From: a virus
Strand: one strand, 5' to 3'
Virus record (IMG/VR): IMGVR_UViG_3300005513_000187
Location: 1-31,823 of that record
DNA length: 31,823 nucleotides
The position numbers and the translations under genes were made by a program. Shown piece after piece: positions 16,301-24,391 of the stretch. The notes beneath the pieces were generated by a model, which did not search any database, was not told where the DNA came from, and saw nothing but the letters and a program-made list of their open reading frames with translations. Positions within the stretch are counted from its first letter, which is position 1. Each line of letters starts with the position of its first letter.

Positions 16301-17798
16301 TTTCTGCGACAAAATAATATCGGTCATTGTATGGAACACTGTTACCGCGGGTTTGCGCGACCAGCACTCCTGCGCCGGATCGAGTTTCCATCAATGTGCC
16401 GTCCAGGCCATATACGAGCAGATCGCCCCCGACGTCAACGTATACCAAGTCGGTATGCGGGTCATAGTGCATGCCATCCACGGGCGCAGTCGTGATGATC
16501 TTGGAGAGCGTGTTAGATGCCAGATCGAGCTTATAGACGTTGGAATTTAGCAGGCATGCCCAGTATATGCAGCCACGTACCTGGTCATAGCAGAATCGAT
16601 GGCCTTCAACGTTCGAGCCCCAATCTCCATTGTAGACAGGGGCTCCTCCTCCGAATGGCGTCACTAACAACCAGTTGCCATAGCCCGCAACGGCGATCTG
16701 GCCGCGATCTGGCATTTCGACGACGTAGTAGACCCAATTGGGAACTGGAATACCTGCATCTGCATCGTTATTCGGACCGAGATGATGAATCGCACCGGAG
16801 CCCAGGCCGTTATTTACGAAGCCATAGACTGTATGATCTGCGAAGTTGTACGCCACGGTCGCCAACTTACTGACGGCACCGGCATAGCTAAAATTCGTCG
16901 TTTCTCCGATCCTGAAAGTCCCGTCCGCTTGCACGGCGAGGAAGGTCGCGCAGCGACCGTAGACGGCACCAGACTCGGAATGCCCTACCCAGAGACCGCC
17001 ATCCGCGGCAACAATCGATGATACCCCCGTCGGGAAGCTGACCTCTCCGATGAGTTCGCAGGTTTCTGGATCGTAGATGAAGTCGGTACTGCCATGGACG
17101 GCATGCAGTGTAGTCGTACCTGATACCGGGTCAGAAAAAATCGCCAGTATTTCACCATCGCCGATGTTCACCGGCTCGGCGAATTCCGGCGTGCCAGAGG
17201 TAATCACTTCGAACTCGAACTGCGGCGGCCGGCCGTTCATCTCCGTAACGTCATAATCCTCGAAGACTACATATGCGTAACCAAGATATGCCGGACTTGC
17301 GCCGTCGGTCGCCTCGATCAGCGGGTCTACTTCCTGGTCTTCTGTGCCGAGATAGAACCGAATCTGGCCGATGGCAGGATCCATAGTCGCGCCAATATTG
17401 CTTGCGGAGACATCATAGACCAGCTTCTTGTTCGCCCAGACGCGCCGGATTCCAGCTATTGGGCCTTCGCAGACCAGAATGGCGAACGACATCGTATATG
17501 TGAATGTCTTCTGCTCCCCGCCGCCCTTCGCGCTTTGCGTGGTTTCGTGCTCGACTGCTTTCAGAGACTGCGGCCACATCACGGTTCCGGCATGGCGGTT
17601 ACAACCGTATTCGAACGGGATCGGATTCCCATAAACCGACATCTGGGTACTAAGGTCATTCAGACGCGGGCCGATGCGATCTGGCTGATGCAGAGCCGCA
17701 TCAACACCCGAACCGATGGAGTAGGCAATCGCCGCGAACTGTGGGTTGTAAGTGAAGGCGTAAGTAACCGCCGCCGCTGCAGCGCCAAGTAACGACAT
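13305..17798 (-). CDS. Tail tip / host specificity protein (1497 aa) with two propeller-like modules
   Basis: This is the central tip protein of a siphovirus tail. Residues 1-207 are the N-terminal hub with a hydrophobic Ala-rich start. Residues about 210-512 form an extra module with propeller-like strand repeats (for example VYKLDLASNTLSKI, LVYVDVGGDLLVYGLDG). The hub resumes near 513 (DTVLLGDIVSDICQRGGLT), continues through a Phage-tail_3-like region (about 580-740) and fibronectin-like parts. After a Pro-rich linker (about 1080-1115) a C-terminal module of about 380 residues holds five Asp-box-like motifs (such as STDGLTYTAL, SADGVTWEDI, SDDGGDTW), as in sialidase/BNR propellers. The gene overlaps the NlpC/P60 gene by 1 nt (TAATG). 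The glycan or protein receptor is unknown. Confidence 0.87.
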   Translation of the reverse strand: MSLLGAAAAAVTYAFTYNPQFAAIAYSIGSGVDAALHQPDRIGPRLNDLSTQMSVYGNPIPFEYGCNRHAGTVMWPQSLKAVEHETTQSAKGGGEQKTFTYTMSFAILVCEGPIAGIRRVWANKKLVYDVSASNIGATMDPAIGQIRFYLGTEDQEVDPLIEATDGASPAYLGYAYVVFEDYDVTEMNGRPPQFEFEVITSGTPEFAEPVNIGDGEILAIFSDPVSGTTTLHAVHGSTDFIYDPETCELIGEVSFPTGVSSIVAADGGLWVGHSESGAVYGRCATFLAVQADGTFRIGETTNFSYAGAVSKLATVAYNFADHTVYGFVNNGLGSGAIHHLGPNNDADAGIPVPNWVYYVVEMPDRGQIAVAGYGNWLLVTPFGGGAPVYNGDWGSNVEGHRFCYDQVRGCIYWACLLNSNVYKLDLASNTLSKIITTAPVDGMHYDPHTDLVYVDVGGDLLVYGLDGTLMETRSGAGVLVAQTRGNSVPYNDRYYFVAESGVVWKIPIGGRLAPDTVLLGDIVSDICQRGGLTTADLNVSQLTDEVIGYPVPHQMAGRAAIEPLQQAFYFDAVESEDQVKFVKRGSSTVTTIPAIDRAAHEHGQEMPANLQVIRAFQTELPVQCDVQYPDIDADHQVGNQYDRRITKDTRQHLTVQLAIVMNSVKAKEVARTMLYQAWQNNTFKWTTTRKYAFLEPTDIVSLPTDNATYRARITLRRDQPNGIIQWEGAMESAEVFTQSGADGVTPAYASQTIFQPSVTVLELMDIPILRDEDQNKGFYVAMCGTEQSWPGAEVFRSEDEGSTYNSILAFSDKSAIGTAISVLPNFTGGNIFDEGSTVTIVMARGTTLPSYTETQVLNGYGVAALGRDGIWEIIHYKNATLVGPNTYVLSGLLRGCRGTEWAMSLHKVDDSFILASDVSWRLYNPPSRDLNQERLYKAPAFRTKLSDAAAQTFTDRAARRRPYSVANLKAESLNDGGFVFSWAHRSLVGGEWLSGTDVLIDGAFTTFSITVSTVDGDVSKSYTTADEFFVYSPSSITADFGGVPPVLKFRVAQKNSDYGDGIGVSIRTDNQTPFYDFSAPGADPYAPPPIIDPVQTANPGNPVPTGNTVTANPWGAPRLWNGSHFIAPSVYELIVDGIPSPLWASTDGLTYTALAPNNLPSGVPFDKVCYDGTTYVVATPGAGNPYRIHSSTDLTNWTQASYSAYPSGFANDSGDEIRRVIKAGSRFIALRKRGEIMSSSDGALTWQHNCCVSLPGDFGNALMDPNPATELFDIAYGGGMYVAVGIGGKNLYYSSTFDGPYTSLYLNFTTDSRVETALYAVEYIGGKFYAAGVKKYFFSPSPSGYYVGTPVIVRSADGVTWEDISPAPTLAADYWKANPLWKLFVLSSGRIVAIGDNADYSSDDGGDTWTMHSRLDPNETGYDPITGVFKGFISRLLGGATNGTFIAFREEHWRDVKQAVPAGIPPAEAQYTYDMYMKPLIFDGTTYSPGLWTPYTP

Positions 17799-18211
17799 TA
17801 CTCAACTCCCGGGAATCGATAGACGCCGACGACCATGTTCTTCCAATGTTCCGTATACGCCTGCATTGCTACGCGCCGCGCGCCGACATACGCATGAACG
17901 ATCTTTCCATCTCCGATATACATGGCCAGGTGATGGGGCTCAGTCCCATCGAATGCCATCAACAGAACGTCGCCGGCCGCCGGATTCCCCTCAACGCGCT
18001 CCAGGTGACTGTCCATATATGGCTTCAAGGTCCCGTCTGGTTGAAGTGGATATGCCCGCTTCACGCCGCTTAGAGTGATGCCGCAAGCGGTCGCAATGCC
18101 GGCAACGGTGCCGACACAGTCTGCTCCAAGACCTTTTGCCGCCTGGTTTGCATGGAACGGCGTCCCCACCCATTCCATAGCCTCTTTCACAAGCTGCTCA
18201 CGTTTTGCCAT
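17798..18211 (-). CDS. NlpC/P60 peptidase, tail tip cell-wall hydrolase
   Basis: The 137-residue protein has the NlpC/P60 catalytic Cys in LGADCVGTV (Cys32) and His in HHLAMYIGDG (His94), with a further His106 in KIVHAY. Such proteins in tail tip clusters of gene transfer agents and lambda-like phages (gpK C-terminal part) cut peptidoglycan peptides during DNA entry. It is a single domain without the Mov34 domain found in lambda gpK. A strong AGGGAAG ribosome binding site precedes ATG 18211, and its stop overlaps the tail tip start. Confidence 0.9.
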   Translation of the reverse strand: MAKREQLVKEAMEWVGTPFHANQAAKGLGADCVGTVAGIATACGITLSGVKRAYPLQPDGTLKPYMDSHLERVEGNPAAGDVLLMAFDGTEPHHLAMYIGDGKIVHAYVGARRVAMQAYTEHWKNMVVGVYRFPGVE

Positions 18212-18269
18212 CTGCTTCCCTATCCTGCACGCTCAGGTCCGACGTCACACCCATCGACTGCCAGCTCCA

Positions 18270-19121
18270 TCACACACCCTTGTACATCTGATCCTGACCA
18301 GGTATTTTCGGGAATCCCCTAAACCTGATCACGTTGTTGTATTTTGTTTGACAATCCTCTGCGGACCTCTTCGAACAACCAGACCAGACCGTCACACTGT
18401 CAGAGATCGCGATTGGGTACGGCATCGGCTCCTGCAAGATCAGTTCTCCGCCGAAAAGGTGCTGCTTGATCTCCATGGAGAGACCGTTATTCTGGCCAGA
18501 AGTGAACTGCACTTTGCCGGCGGTGAAGAAGTCGGCGGCCTGCGTGAGCGCGGCCACGGTAAGTAGCCATTGGCTGCTGACCGCCGTGACGCTCTGAGAC
18601 GAGAACTTATATAGCCCCTCCGTCTCAGGCACGCCACATCGAGCATCAAACAGATTCGCATTGCAGGTAGGCGTCACTAGGTCGCCAAGGTTCTGCTGCA
18701 GCTTCTGGGTAATCCCGCGGAATTCGGAAGTGAATGAGTTACGATCCAGCGAAATTTCCCCGAAGGTATAGCGCTTTAGCTTCTCCGCTCCCATGGTCAG
18801 GTCAGCATAGTTCACGCGCAGCACGCGCACGTCGCACAGATCCCACAGACCGGCTGCGATATCAGCCTCACTGATCCCCAGCGCCAATAACGCGCCTTTT
18901 GCGCTCATCGTGTCGACGTTCATGGCCGCCGAGGTCTCGGCATCGGTCGGGATAACACCGAAGGCAGACTTATACACAACGCCATCAAAGGTAATGTCCT
19001 GATCATGGTCAGGCGTGACGGCCAGCACTGTCCCGTCTCGGCGCGTCATCTTGACCAGATGCGAGATCGTGGTAACCGACTGCGCATAGTGCGACTTCAG
19101 CGCGTCGCTGATCGTCTTCAT
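18270..19121 (-). CDS. DUF2163 tail assembly protein
   Basis: The 283-residue protein matches the DUF2163 / phage BR0599 family of distal tail proteins found in gene transfer agents and siphoviruses: early DGTVLAVTPDHDQDITFDG, ADIAAGLWDLCDVRV, and Cys-containing CNANLFDARCGVPETEG with a later WSGCSKRSAEDCQTKYNN segment that resembles the metal-binding Cys set of the family. It probably forms part of the hub that links tail tube to tip. Start overlaps the DUF2460 stop by 4 nt. Confidence 0.85.
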   Translation of the reverse strand: MKTISDALKSHYAQSVTTISHLVKMTRRDGTVLAVTPDHDQDITFDGVVYKSAFGVIPTDAETSAAMNVDTMSAKGALLALGISEADIAAGLWDLCDVRVLRVNYADLTMGAEKLKRYTFGEISLDRNSFTSEFRGITQKLQQNLGDLVTPTCNANLFDARCGVPETEGLYKFSSQSVTAVSSQWLLTVAALTQAADFFTAGKVQFTSGQNNGLSMEIKQHLFGGELILQEPMPYPIAISDSVTVWSGCSKRSAEDCQTKYNNVIRFRGFPKIPGQDQMYKGV

Positions 19122-19708
19122 ACCCTTACCTCAAGGATAGGGATCTGCCCCCATTGGATCAGCAAGCTCTCGCCGTTCTTGTTGATGGCATCGAGCTGCA
19201 TCGTGTCGGTGTCGAACCTCACCGGAACGTCGAATTCTCCCGACCACGCCGTCGGTGCGGCGCCTGATGTTACGGTCAGAATCCCGGTCGTATAGTCGAT
19301 CGAATACACACCAGATCCCGACACAGAAATTGTGCCGGTGACCGGCTTCGAAATGCTCCGCACCTCCGAAAGCGAGCCGGAGGCATACGTTTTCACCATC
19401 TGATACGTCGCGCCGGCGATAGCTGTGAACCCGCCGTTATCCGTCGTGGCCTGGTAGTCCGACCAGTCGCGGAAGCGAAAGCCATATGCGCGCCCCTTCA
19501 CAGATCGAAAGAATGCAATCAGCGCATCGGTATCAGCTTTCGTCATCGGCCTGGTGCCGACATCGAACTTCAACCTGGATGCGGACCAGACAGCCGTGCG
19601 GCTCTCAAACCCGTTGTCCACCGTGACGATGTTGGTGGTGTATTCCGGGCCGCCCTGAGCCCCAAGGGCGATCTGCAGCGGAAATCGCGCGGTCTCGTTG
19701 AAGCTCAT
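19118..19708 (-). CDS. DUF2460 distal tail protein
   Basis: The 196-residue protein has the DUF2460 (TIGR02217-type) pattern, with FNETARFPLQIALGAQGGPE at the start, the SRLKFDVGTRPMTKAD segment, and GRAYGFRFRDWSDYQAT in the middle, ending in a strand-rich region with FDTDTMQLDAINK. Members are the distal tail protein at the base of the tail tip. It overlaps both neighbours by 4 nt, so it is translated with the tape measure and DUF2163 genes. Confidence 0.87.
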   Translation of the reverse strand: MSFNETARFPLQIALGAQGGPEYTTNIVTVDNGFESRTAVWSASRLKFDVGTRPMTKADTDALIAFFRSVKGRAYGFRFRDWSDYQATTDNGGFTAIAGATYQMVKTYASGSLSEVRSISKPVTGTISVSGSGVYSIDYTTGILTVTSGAAPTAWSGEFDVPVRFDTDTMQLDAINKNGESLLIQWGQIPILEVRV

Positions 19709-22700
19709 CCATTCCTCCGCAGCGCGCGGTTCACCGCATTGCCCGACATGGCGGCTATCTGATCTGCGGATGCCCGCGACGTCGCCGGCGGCACGTTGAT
19801 ATGGAGGTTGATCACATTGGTCTGCGATGGCTTTTGATCGCTGTCACCGCCGCGGCTAAACAGTTCATTGGGCAGGATGGTACCGGCAGCCTTCGGAACA
19901 AAGAGTTCAGGACCGCGCTCACCCACAATCGATACCTTTCCAACTGGCGGATCGCCGCCATCGGCGAAGAAGCCGCCGAAGCTTCCGAACGTCCCGGCCG
20001 CACTGCCGAGGTCACCAACGGCTGATGCTCCTCCCATCGTGGACATTGAAGCCGCGGCAAGCTGCGCGGCGCCATTGAGCGCGGTAAATGACGCGACCAA
20101 GCCGCTAGTAACAGCATTCAGGCCGGTTGTCGAAGCAGCGAGACTTGCAAGCGGAGCAGTGGTCGCGCTAACCGAGGCGCCCAGCGTTGCCATGGCGGAG
20201 GCGCCGGATGCGGCATTTGCCGCACCACTGCCCGCAGTTGCCGATGCTGAAGCGCCGAATAGCCCCTTGATCATGCTGCCGGCGCTGTCAAACAGGCCGC
20301 TGAAGCTTTGCTTGAACGCGATCCTGGCGATATCGGCGTTGATCGAATTTACCAGGCCTTTAAACGATAGTTTGCCGGTCGAAGCGAAATTCACGAACGC
20401 GTCTTCGAGTCCCCTGAATGCGTTGGTCAGCGCCCCTTCAACCTGAGAGCCGACTTCGTTCGCTGCCTCACCGTATTTGCGGATAGCCTCCTCGGCTCCA
20501 AACCAGCCACTCCGCTGCTTATCCGCGACAGCCTGGATCTGGTCCATCCTGATCTTCTTGATGGCATCTGCCTTCGCATATTCTGCCGCGATCTCATCGC
20601 TGGTCAACTGCACACCATCTTTCTGCGCCCTGCGGATCGCCTCCTGGACCTCGCCATCGATGCGGTGGGCCTCGGTAAGCTTTTGGACTTCGACAGTGTC
20701 CTTGCCGATCAGGGAGAACATGAATGCTTCGTTGTCGATGGCGCGCCGTTGCTGCTCCAGATACTCCGTCATCCCTAAGTCGAAGTTCGTCCTGAACTTG
20801 TTCTGTACCGCCGCTGACATCGCGGCTTGGCGTTTCAGATATTCTTCGGTGCCTTTTTTGATACCGTCATTTTCGAGCGCGATCAGTGCAGCATTGATTT
20901 CGCGCTGGACGGCGCTTTGTTTAAGTCCTGCCGTTTCCGCATTGAGCTTTGTTACGCTGTCATCGAACTTCTTCAGCGAGATCAGACGCTTTTCTGCCAA
21001 CTCCAGATTTTCGAGCGCTTTCGCTTGATCTATATATGCCTGTTTCTGCGCTGATGACAGTGGAGAAAGTTTAGCTGCAATGCGCTCGGTATCGGCGAAT
21101 TTGCCGAGCGTAACATCAAACTCGGCCATAGCTGCCTTTGAGTCCCGAATCTTCCCGCCAAGACGCTCGAAGTTATCGACAACATACTGAATACCAACCG
21201 CCTGACGCTGCATTTCCAGCATGGCTTGGTTATATGGGTCGAGCAGCCCATTACTGTCGCCCGTGTTTTGACCAGGGGGACCTAGTTTTTTCGCGGCATC
21301 CTCTGCCTTCTGCCGCGCCAGCGCATTTGCCTGAATCCTCCGCCAGATGTCGCTCAGCGCGCCTCCGATACCCTTTGCAGCATCGCCCAGGTAATCAGCG
21401 GAAAACGACTTGGAAAAATCGGCCTTGATATCTCCCGCCAATTGACTTGCGCTTGCCCCAAGTTTTCCCAGTTCAGAGCGGAATGAGGAGAAGCTAAAAT
21501 CGCCGGAAAACACGCCGGCAACACCTTGGCCAAAGGCCTTTGCCAGATTGGACATATTCTCCAGCGTAGATTTCCAGTTGTCGGCGATGAATGTGAAGAC
21601 CGTCCCTATTGCGCGACCCACGCCAACGAAAGCGCCGATAACTGTATTGATCGTATTTGTCACGACCTTCAGATAGCCTCCAAATAGCGTCTCAGCAAAC
21701 TGCATCGCTGTCTTTCCCGATGACGACAAGGTATCGCCTACCGATTTTCCAATACCAGACACCTTATCTTTGAAGGAATTCCAAACGTCGCGTACTTTTC
21801 CGAAGAATCCTTGAATCGCATCCCATGCGGATAGAATCCCTTCCTTCAGAGTGTCCCACGCTCCTCCAATCCAACTGCCGATGGATGCCTCCGTGCCACC
21901 AATCGTTACCAACTTATCCTGGAAGAGATAAGCGGCTGCGGCTGCAGCGGCTATCGCGACAGCGATAGCCGCGAATGGATTGGCGAGAACCGCGGTATTC
22001 AGAGCAACCACGGCAGTGCGCAGTTTTGTGAATGCTCCGAGGCCCACAAGACCTGCACCAGACGTCGCGGCGCTCAGCGCAGTGATAGCAGTCGTAATTC
22101 CGGTAATCGCCGCCGGCAAGACCTTCGTAATCGTGAAAAATCCAACGACGCCAGTCGCTAGTTGGGGAAGGATCGGGATCACCTTCTCAAGTACGGGAAT
22201 CACGGTGACTAGAGCGCTACCCTTCCAGGCGTTAAGCTTCCCAACCATCTTCGTCCAGGTGATTTCCAGGTGCTCGGCCTTTTCCGCCAATTCCGTAGTT
22301 ACCTTCCCCTCGACGTTACCCCTCTCCGCGAGCTGCTCAAGCAGGGGTATCATCGTGGCGCCCTTCTTCCCCATCAGATCGATGGCCAATCCGGTTTTCC
22401 CGGCGCCACTGGTCATATCAGCGAACTTCTTGCCCACCTCAAGCATCACGTCGCCGACGGGCTTCAGCTTTCCAGTAGAATCCAGGTATGCGACACCGAG
22501 TTTTTTGAACGTATCCTGCTGTTTCTGTGCGCCGCCCTGCGCGTCATACATCGATTTCGACAGCTTTGCTGCACCGGCTCCGGCGTCTTGCATATCCATT
22601 CCGACGAGTTTCGACACCGCTTTCAGCGCAGAAAGCGCCTCCACGCTGGCGCCTGTCTGGTCGGACAGATGTTTGAGTTCCACCGCTCCTTCGATCGAAG

Positions 22701-22932
22701 ACTTGGCGACACTGACTAGTCCCGCAGCACCTCCAACGAGTCCAAGCGTCCCCATTGCCAATCCGGCCTTCTCGAACATTCCTTCCAGCGATTTCATCGC
22801 CGATTCGGCCTTACCAGCAGCCCTGGCGATCGCTTCCATATTCTGGTTCGCGATGTAAGCAGCCTTCTCGAAGGCGGCCTGGAACTTGATGATGTTCGCG
22901 TTCAGGTCAATATTCAACGAGCCAAGGGACAT
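19705..22932 (-). CDS. Tail length tape measure protein (1075 aa)
   Basis: The protein sets tail length and is ejected with the DNA. It has an N-terminal coiled-coil region, a Gly/Ala-rich hydrophobic centre (about 235-345, with VVGFFTITKVLPAAITGITT and an Ala-rich helix), long helices (540-840), and a lambda-type C-terminal domain near WFGAEEAIRKYGEAANEVG and DAFVNFASTGKLSFKGLV. The end carries the frequent tape-measure motif KVSIVGERGPELFVPKAAG. By the usual 1.5 angstrom per residue rule the tail would be about 160 nm. Confidence 0.93.
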   Translation of the reverse strand: MSLGSLNIDLNANIIKFQAAFEKAAYIANQNMEAIARAAGKAESAMKSLEGMFEKAGLAMGTLGLVGGAAGLVSVAKSSIEGAVELKHLSDQTGASVEALSALKAVSKLVGMDMQDAGAGAAKLSKSMYDAQGGAQKQQDTFKKLGVAYLDSTGKLKPVGDVMLEVGKKFADMTSGAGKTGLAIDLMGKKGATMIPLLEQLAERGNVEGKVTTELAEKAEHLEITWTKMVGKLNAWKGSALVTVIPVLEKVIPILPQLATGVVGFFTITKVLPAAITGITTAITALSAATSGAGLVGLGAFTKLRTAVVALNTAVLANPFAAIAVAIAAAAAAAYLFQDKLVTIGGTEASIGSWIGGAWDTLKEGILSAWDAIQGFFGKVRDVWNSFKDKVSGIGKSVGDTLSSSGKTAMQFAETLFGGYLKVVTNTINTVIGAFVGVGRAIGTVFTFIADNWKSTLENMSNLAKAFGQGVAGVFSGDFSFSSFRSELGKLGASASQLAGDIKADFSKSFSADYLGDAAKGIGGALSDIWRRIQANALARQKAEDAAKKLGPPGQNTGDSNGLLDPYNQAMLEMQRQAVGIQYVVDNFERLGGKIRDSKAAMAEFDVTLGKFADTERIAAKLSPLSSAQKQAYIDQAKALENLELAEKRLISLKKFDDSVTKLNAETAGLKQSAVQREINAALIALENDGIKKGTEEYLKRQAAMSAAVQNKFRTNFDLGMTEYLEQQRRAIDNEAFMFSLIGKDTVEVQKLTEAHRIDGEVQEAIRRAQKDGVQLTSDEIAAEYAKADAIKKIRMDQIQAVADKQRSGWFGAEEAIRKYGEAANEVGSQVEGALTNAFRGLEDAFVNFASTGKLSFKGLVNSINADIARIAFKQSFSGLFDSAGSMIKGLFGASASATAGSGAANAASGASAMATLGASVSATTAPLASLAASTTGLNAVTSGLVASFTALNGAAQLAAASMSTMGGASAVGDLGSAAGTFGSFGGFFADGGDPPVGKVSIVGERGPELFVPKAAGTILPNELFSRGGDSDQKPSQTNVINLHINVPPATSRASADQIAAMSGNAVNRALRRNG

Positions 22933-22940
22933 GGTTACTC

Positions 22941-23333
22941 CTACGTTTCTGGTATGGTGTCAGCGTTGCTGGCCGCCTCACGGCGCCGGCGTGCGTTCAA
23001 TGCTTCTGCTGCGAATATCAGTTTCCATTGCGCGGCAGTCTTCCCTTCGACGGTCGGCTCTTCTTTCGGTTCGCGGGCCGGATCTTCGAATAACAGGAAG
23101 TCTTTGATTTGATACGGCTCACGCCGCTTGTCCGGATCTCGGTTGATGTTCCCTAAGACCGAGATGATGTGTGCATGCATTGCATCGTGGGCGCGGATTC
23201 CGACGGGCTCTAGGGCAATGAATTCTTGCCACCCTAGGTATTCCTCATACGGCATCGCGTCGAGCTGACCAAGCGTCATCCCCAGCGCAAGCGCCAGGCG
23301 ATACTTCGCCCGGCGCCTGTGGTCATCGATCAG
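22941..23333 (-). CDS. Tail assembly chaperone GT extension (T part), reached by -1 frameshift
   Basis: This frame is open from the slippery site to the stop at 22941 and adds 130 residues to the G protein, giving a 238-residue GT fusion. The only ATG (23279) has no usable ribosome binding site, and the 18 codons before it encode protein-like sequence (LIDDHRRRAKYRLALALG), which fits translation only by frameshifting. As in lambda, the GT form probably bridges tail tube subunits and the tape measure during assembly and is absent from the virion. It lies between G and the tape measure, exactly where gpT is found in lambda-like phages. Confidence 0.82.
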   Translation of the reverse strand: MIDDHRRRAKYRLALALGMTLGQLDAMPYEEYLGWQEFIALEPVGIRAHDAMHAHIISVLGNINRDPDKRREPYQIKDFLLFEDPAREPKEEPTVEGKTAAQWKLIFAAEALNARRRREAASNADTIPET

Positions 23334-23656
23334 TTTGGGGATTCTTCGGTGCCAGTGATGAGACCATTGACTTTCATGACCGCCAAGGCGAGGTCGCTCA
23401 TAGCGTTGCTGGCCGAGGTATGCAGCGCTTCGACGTCCCCATCGTCAAGCATGCGCTCGCCAGCATCGTTGACCACGGAGGCAGCCACGAGACGCAGCCC
23501 GAGACTCTCCTTATCTTCCTCGGTAAGCTTCTGCATGTCCTCAACCTCTTTCAAGGTGAGCTGTCGGATCGAAACGTTGCCCACGCCTTCGATTTCCACT
23601 TGCGTGATCTTTGGTGCAAATGCGGCCAGAAAACTGGCCTTATCCAGAATCGTCAT
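23330..23656 (-). CDS. Tail assembly chaperone G
   Basis: The 108-residue acidic protein starts MTILDKASFLAAFAPKITQ, carries the family-typical VSIRQLTLKEVEDMQKL segment, and ends immediately after the slippery heptamer. It lies between the tail tube and tape measure genes as expected for gpG-like chaperones that coat the tape measure. Most ribosomes should terminate at the TGA 23330-23332; a minority would shift into the T frame. Confidence 0.85.
   Translation of the reverse strand: MTILDKASFLAAFAPKITQVEIEGVGNVSIRQLTLKEVEDMQKLTEEDKESLGLRLVAASVVNDAGERMLDDGDVEALHTSASNAMSDLALAVMKVNGLITGTEESPN
23333..23339 (-). promoter_or_regulatory. Programmed -1 ribosomal frameshift site (C CCA AAC)
   Basis: The minus strand reads TCC CCA AAC TGA at the end of G. 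C CCA AAC is a canonical X XXY YYZ slippery heptamer placed directly before the stop. Slipping back one base puts ribosomes on CCC AAA CTG, the frame that stays open through T. Confidence 0.82.
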
Positions 23657-23671
23657 GCTTTGATGCTCCTA

Positions 23672-24325
23672 TTAGGAAAGGGTGATATCGCCGGTGATCT
23701 TCAGGCTCATCTGGATTTCCAGCTTGCCGTTGACCTTGGCTTCGGGACCGTCGTACTTGGTCAGGAAGGCGTTGAAGGACATCGTGATGGTGGCGGATCC
23801 GCCAGTGATCACGATGCGGTATGGCGATGTAACGCCATCGTTGCAGTCCGTACGCATCAGCGTCTGCACGGCGCCGTTGACGAAGTTGGCAGTGATGTCG
23901 CAGGTTCCGTTGTCTTTCAGGCCCGCGATGTACTCCATCGCGCTCGACAGCAGATGGGTTACATCGATTGCGCTGACGCTGACACCGCCCAGTTTGATGT
24001 CGCTGGCTTCTTCGACCGCAGCATAGGCTGCAGTGGTAGCGGTGTAGGTGCCGACGACGGAAGCTGCGCCGCCTGGTGCAGTCAGGGTGTTGTAGGTGCC
24101 GGTCGTCGAGGACAGCTTCGTAAACGAGAATGTGCCGTTGTAGGCCGCCGGCGTTGCGCCGGTCACGACGATCGTGTCGCCCGTATTCAGCCCGTGGGCC
24201 GAAGCCATCGTGATCGTGGCGACTGAGCCAGAAGCCGTGATGCTGCTGATAGTTTGTGGGGTAACGGCGGAAGTAGCGCCGCGCTGGATGGTCGTTCCTT
24301 GGGAACGGATCGCCTGCGAACTCAT
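23672..24325 (-). CDS. Major tail tube protein with inserted beta-domain
   Basis: The 217-residue protein sits just upstream of the tail chaperones, the standard place of the tail tube gene, and has a strong AGGAGG ribosome binding site. The C-terminal half (about 105-217: EEASDIKLGGVSVSAIDVTH, TCDITANFVN, AKVNGKLEIQMSLKITGDI) is the tube fold. Residues about 25-98 are an extra Thr/Gly/Ala-rich module containing HGLNTGDTIVVTGATPAAYN, a beta-domain pattern seen in many phage proteins, likely exposed on the tail surface. Confidence 0.82.
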   Translation of the reverse strand: MSSQAIRSQGTTIQRGATSAVTPQTISSITASGSVATITMASAHGLNTGDTIVVTGATPAAYNGTFSFTKLSSTTGTYNTLTAPGGAASVVGTYTATTAAYAAVEEASDIKLGGVSVSAIDVTHLLSSAMEYIAGLKDNGTCDITANFVNGAVQTLMRTDCNDGVTSPYRIVITGGSATITMSFNAFLTKYDGPEAKVNGKLEIQMSLKITGDITLS

Positions 24326-24343
24326 TTGATGCCTCCTGAAATG

Positions 24344-24369
24344 AAAAAACCCGCCGAAGCGGGCGGGTT
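24344..24369 (-). terminator. Terminator-like hairpin just upstream of the tail tube gene
   Basis: On the minus strand AACCCGCC and GGCGGGTT pair (8 bp) around a 6-nt loop and are followed by a T run. It lies between the tail terminator gene and the tail tube gene, ending about 10 bp before the tube gene ribosome binding site. It would reduce read-through or act as a 5' mRNA stabiliser. Confidence 0.65.
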
Positions 24370-24391
24370 GAAAACGTTTCGAACTACAGTT

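Noticed and set aside
21980-22858. Plus-strand open frame of 292 codons opposite the tape measure
   Set aside because: It lies wholly within the tape measure gene, on the opposite strand, and has no domain or start signal.
22941-23279. T chaperone as an independently started gene at ATG 23279
   Set aside because: No ribosome binding site precedes it, and the frame is open upstream to a canonical slippery site; fusion by frameshift explains it better.
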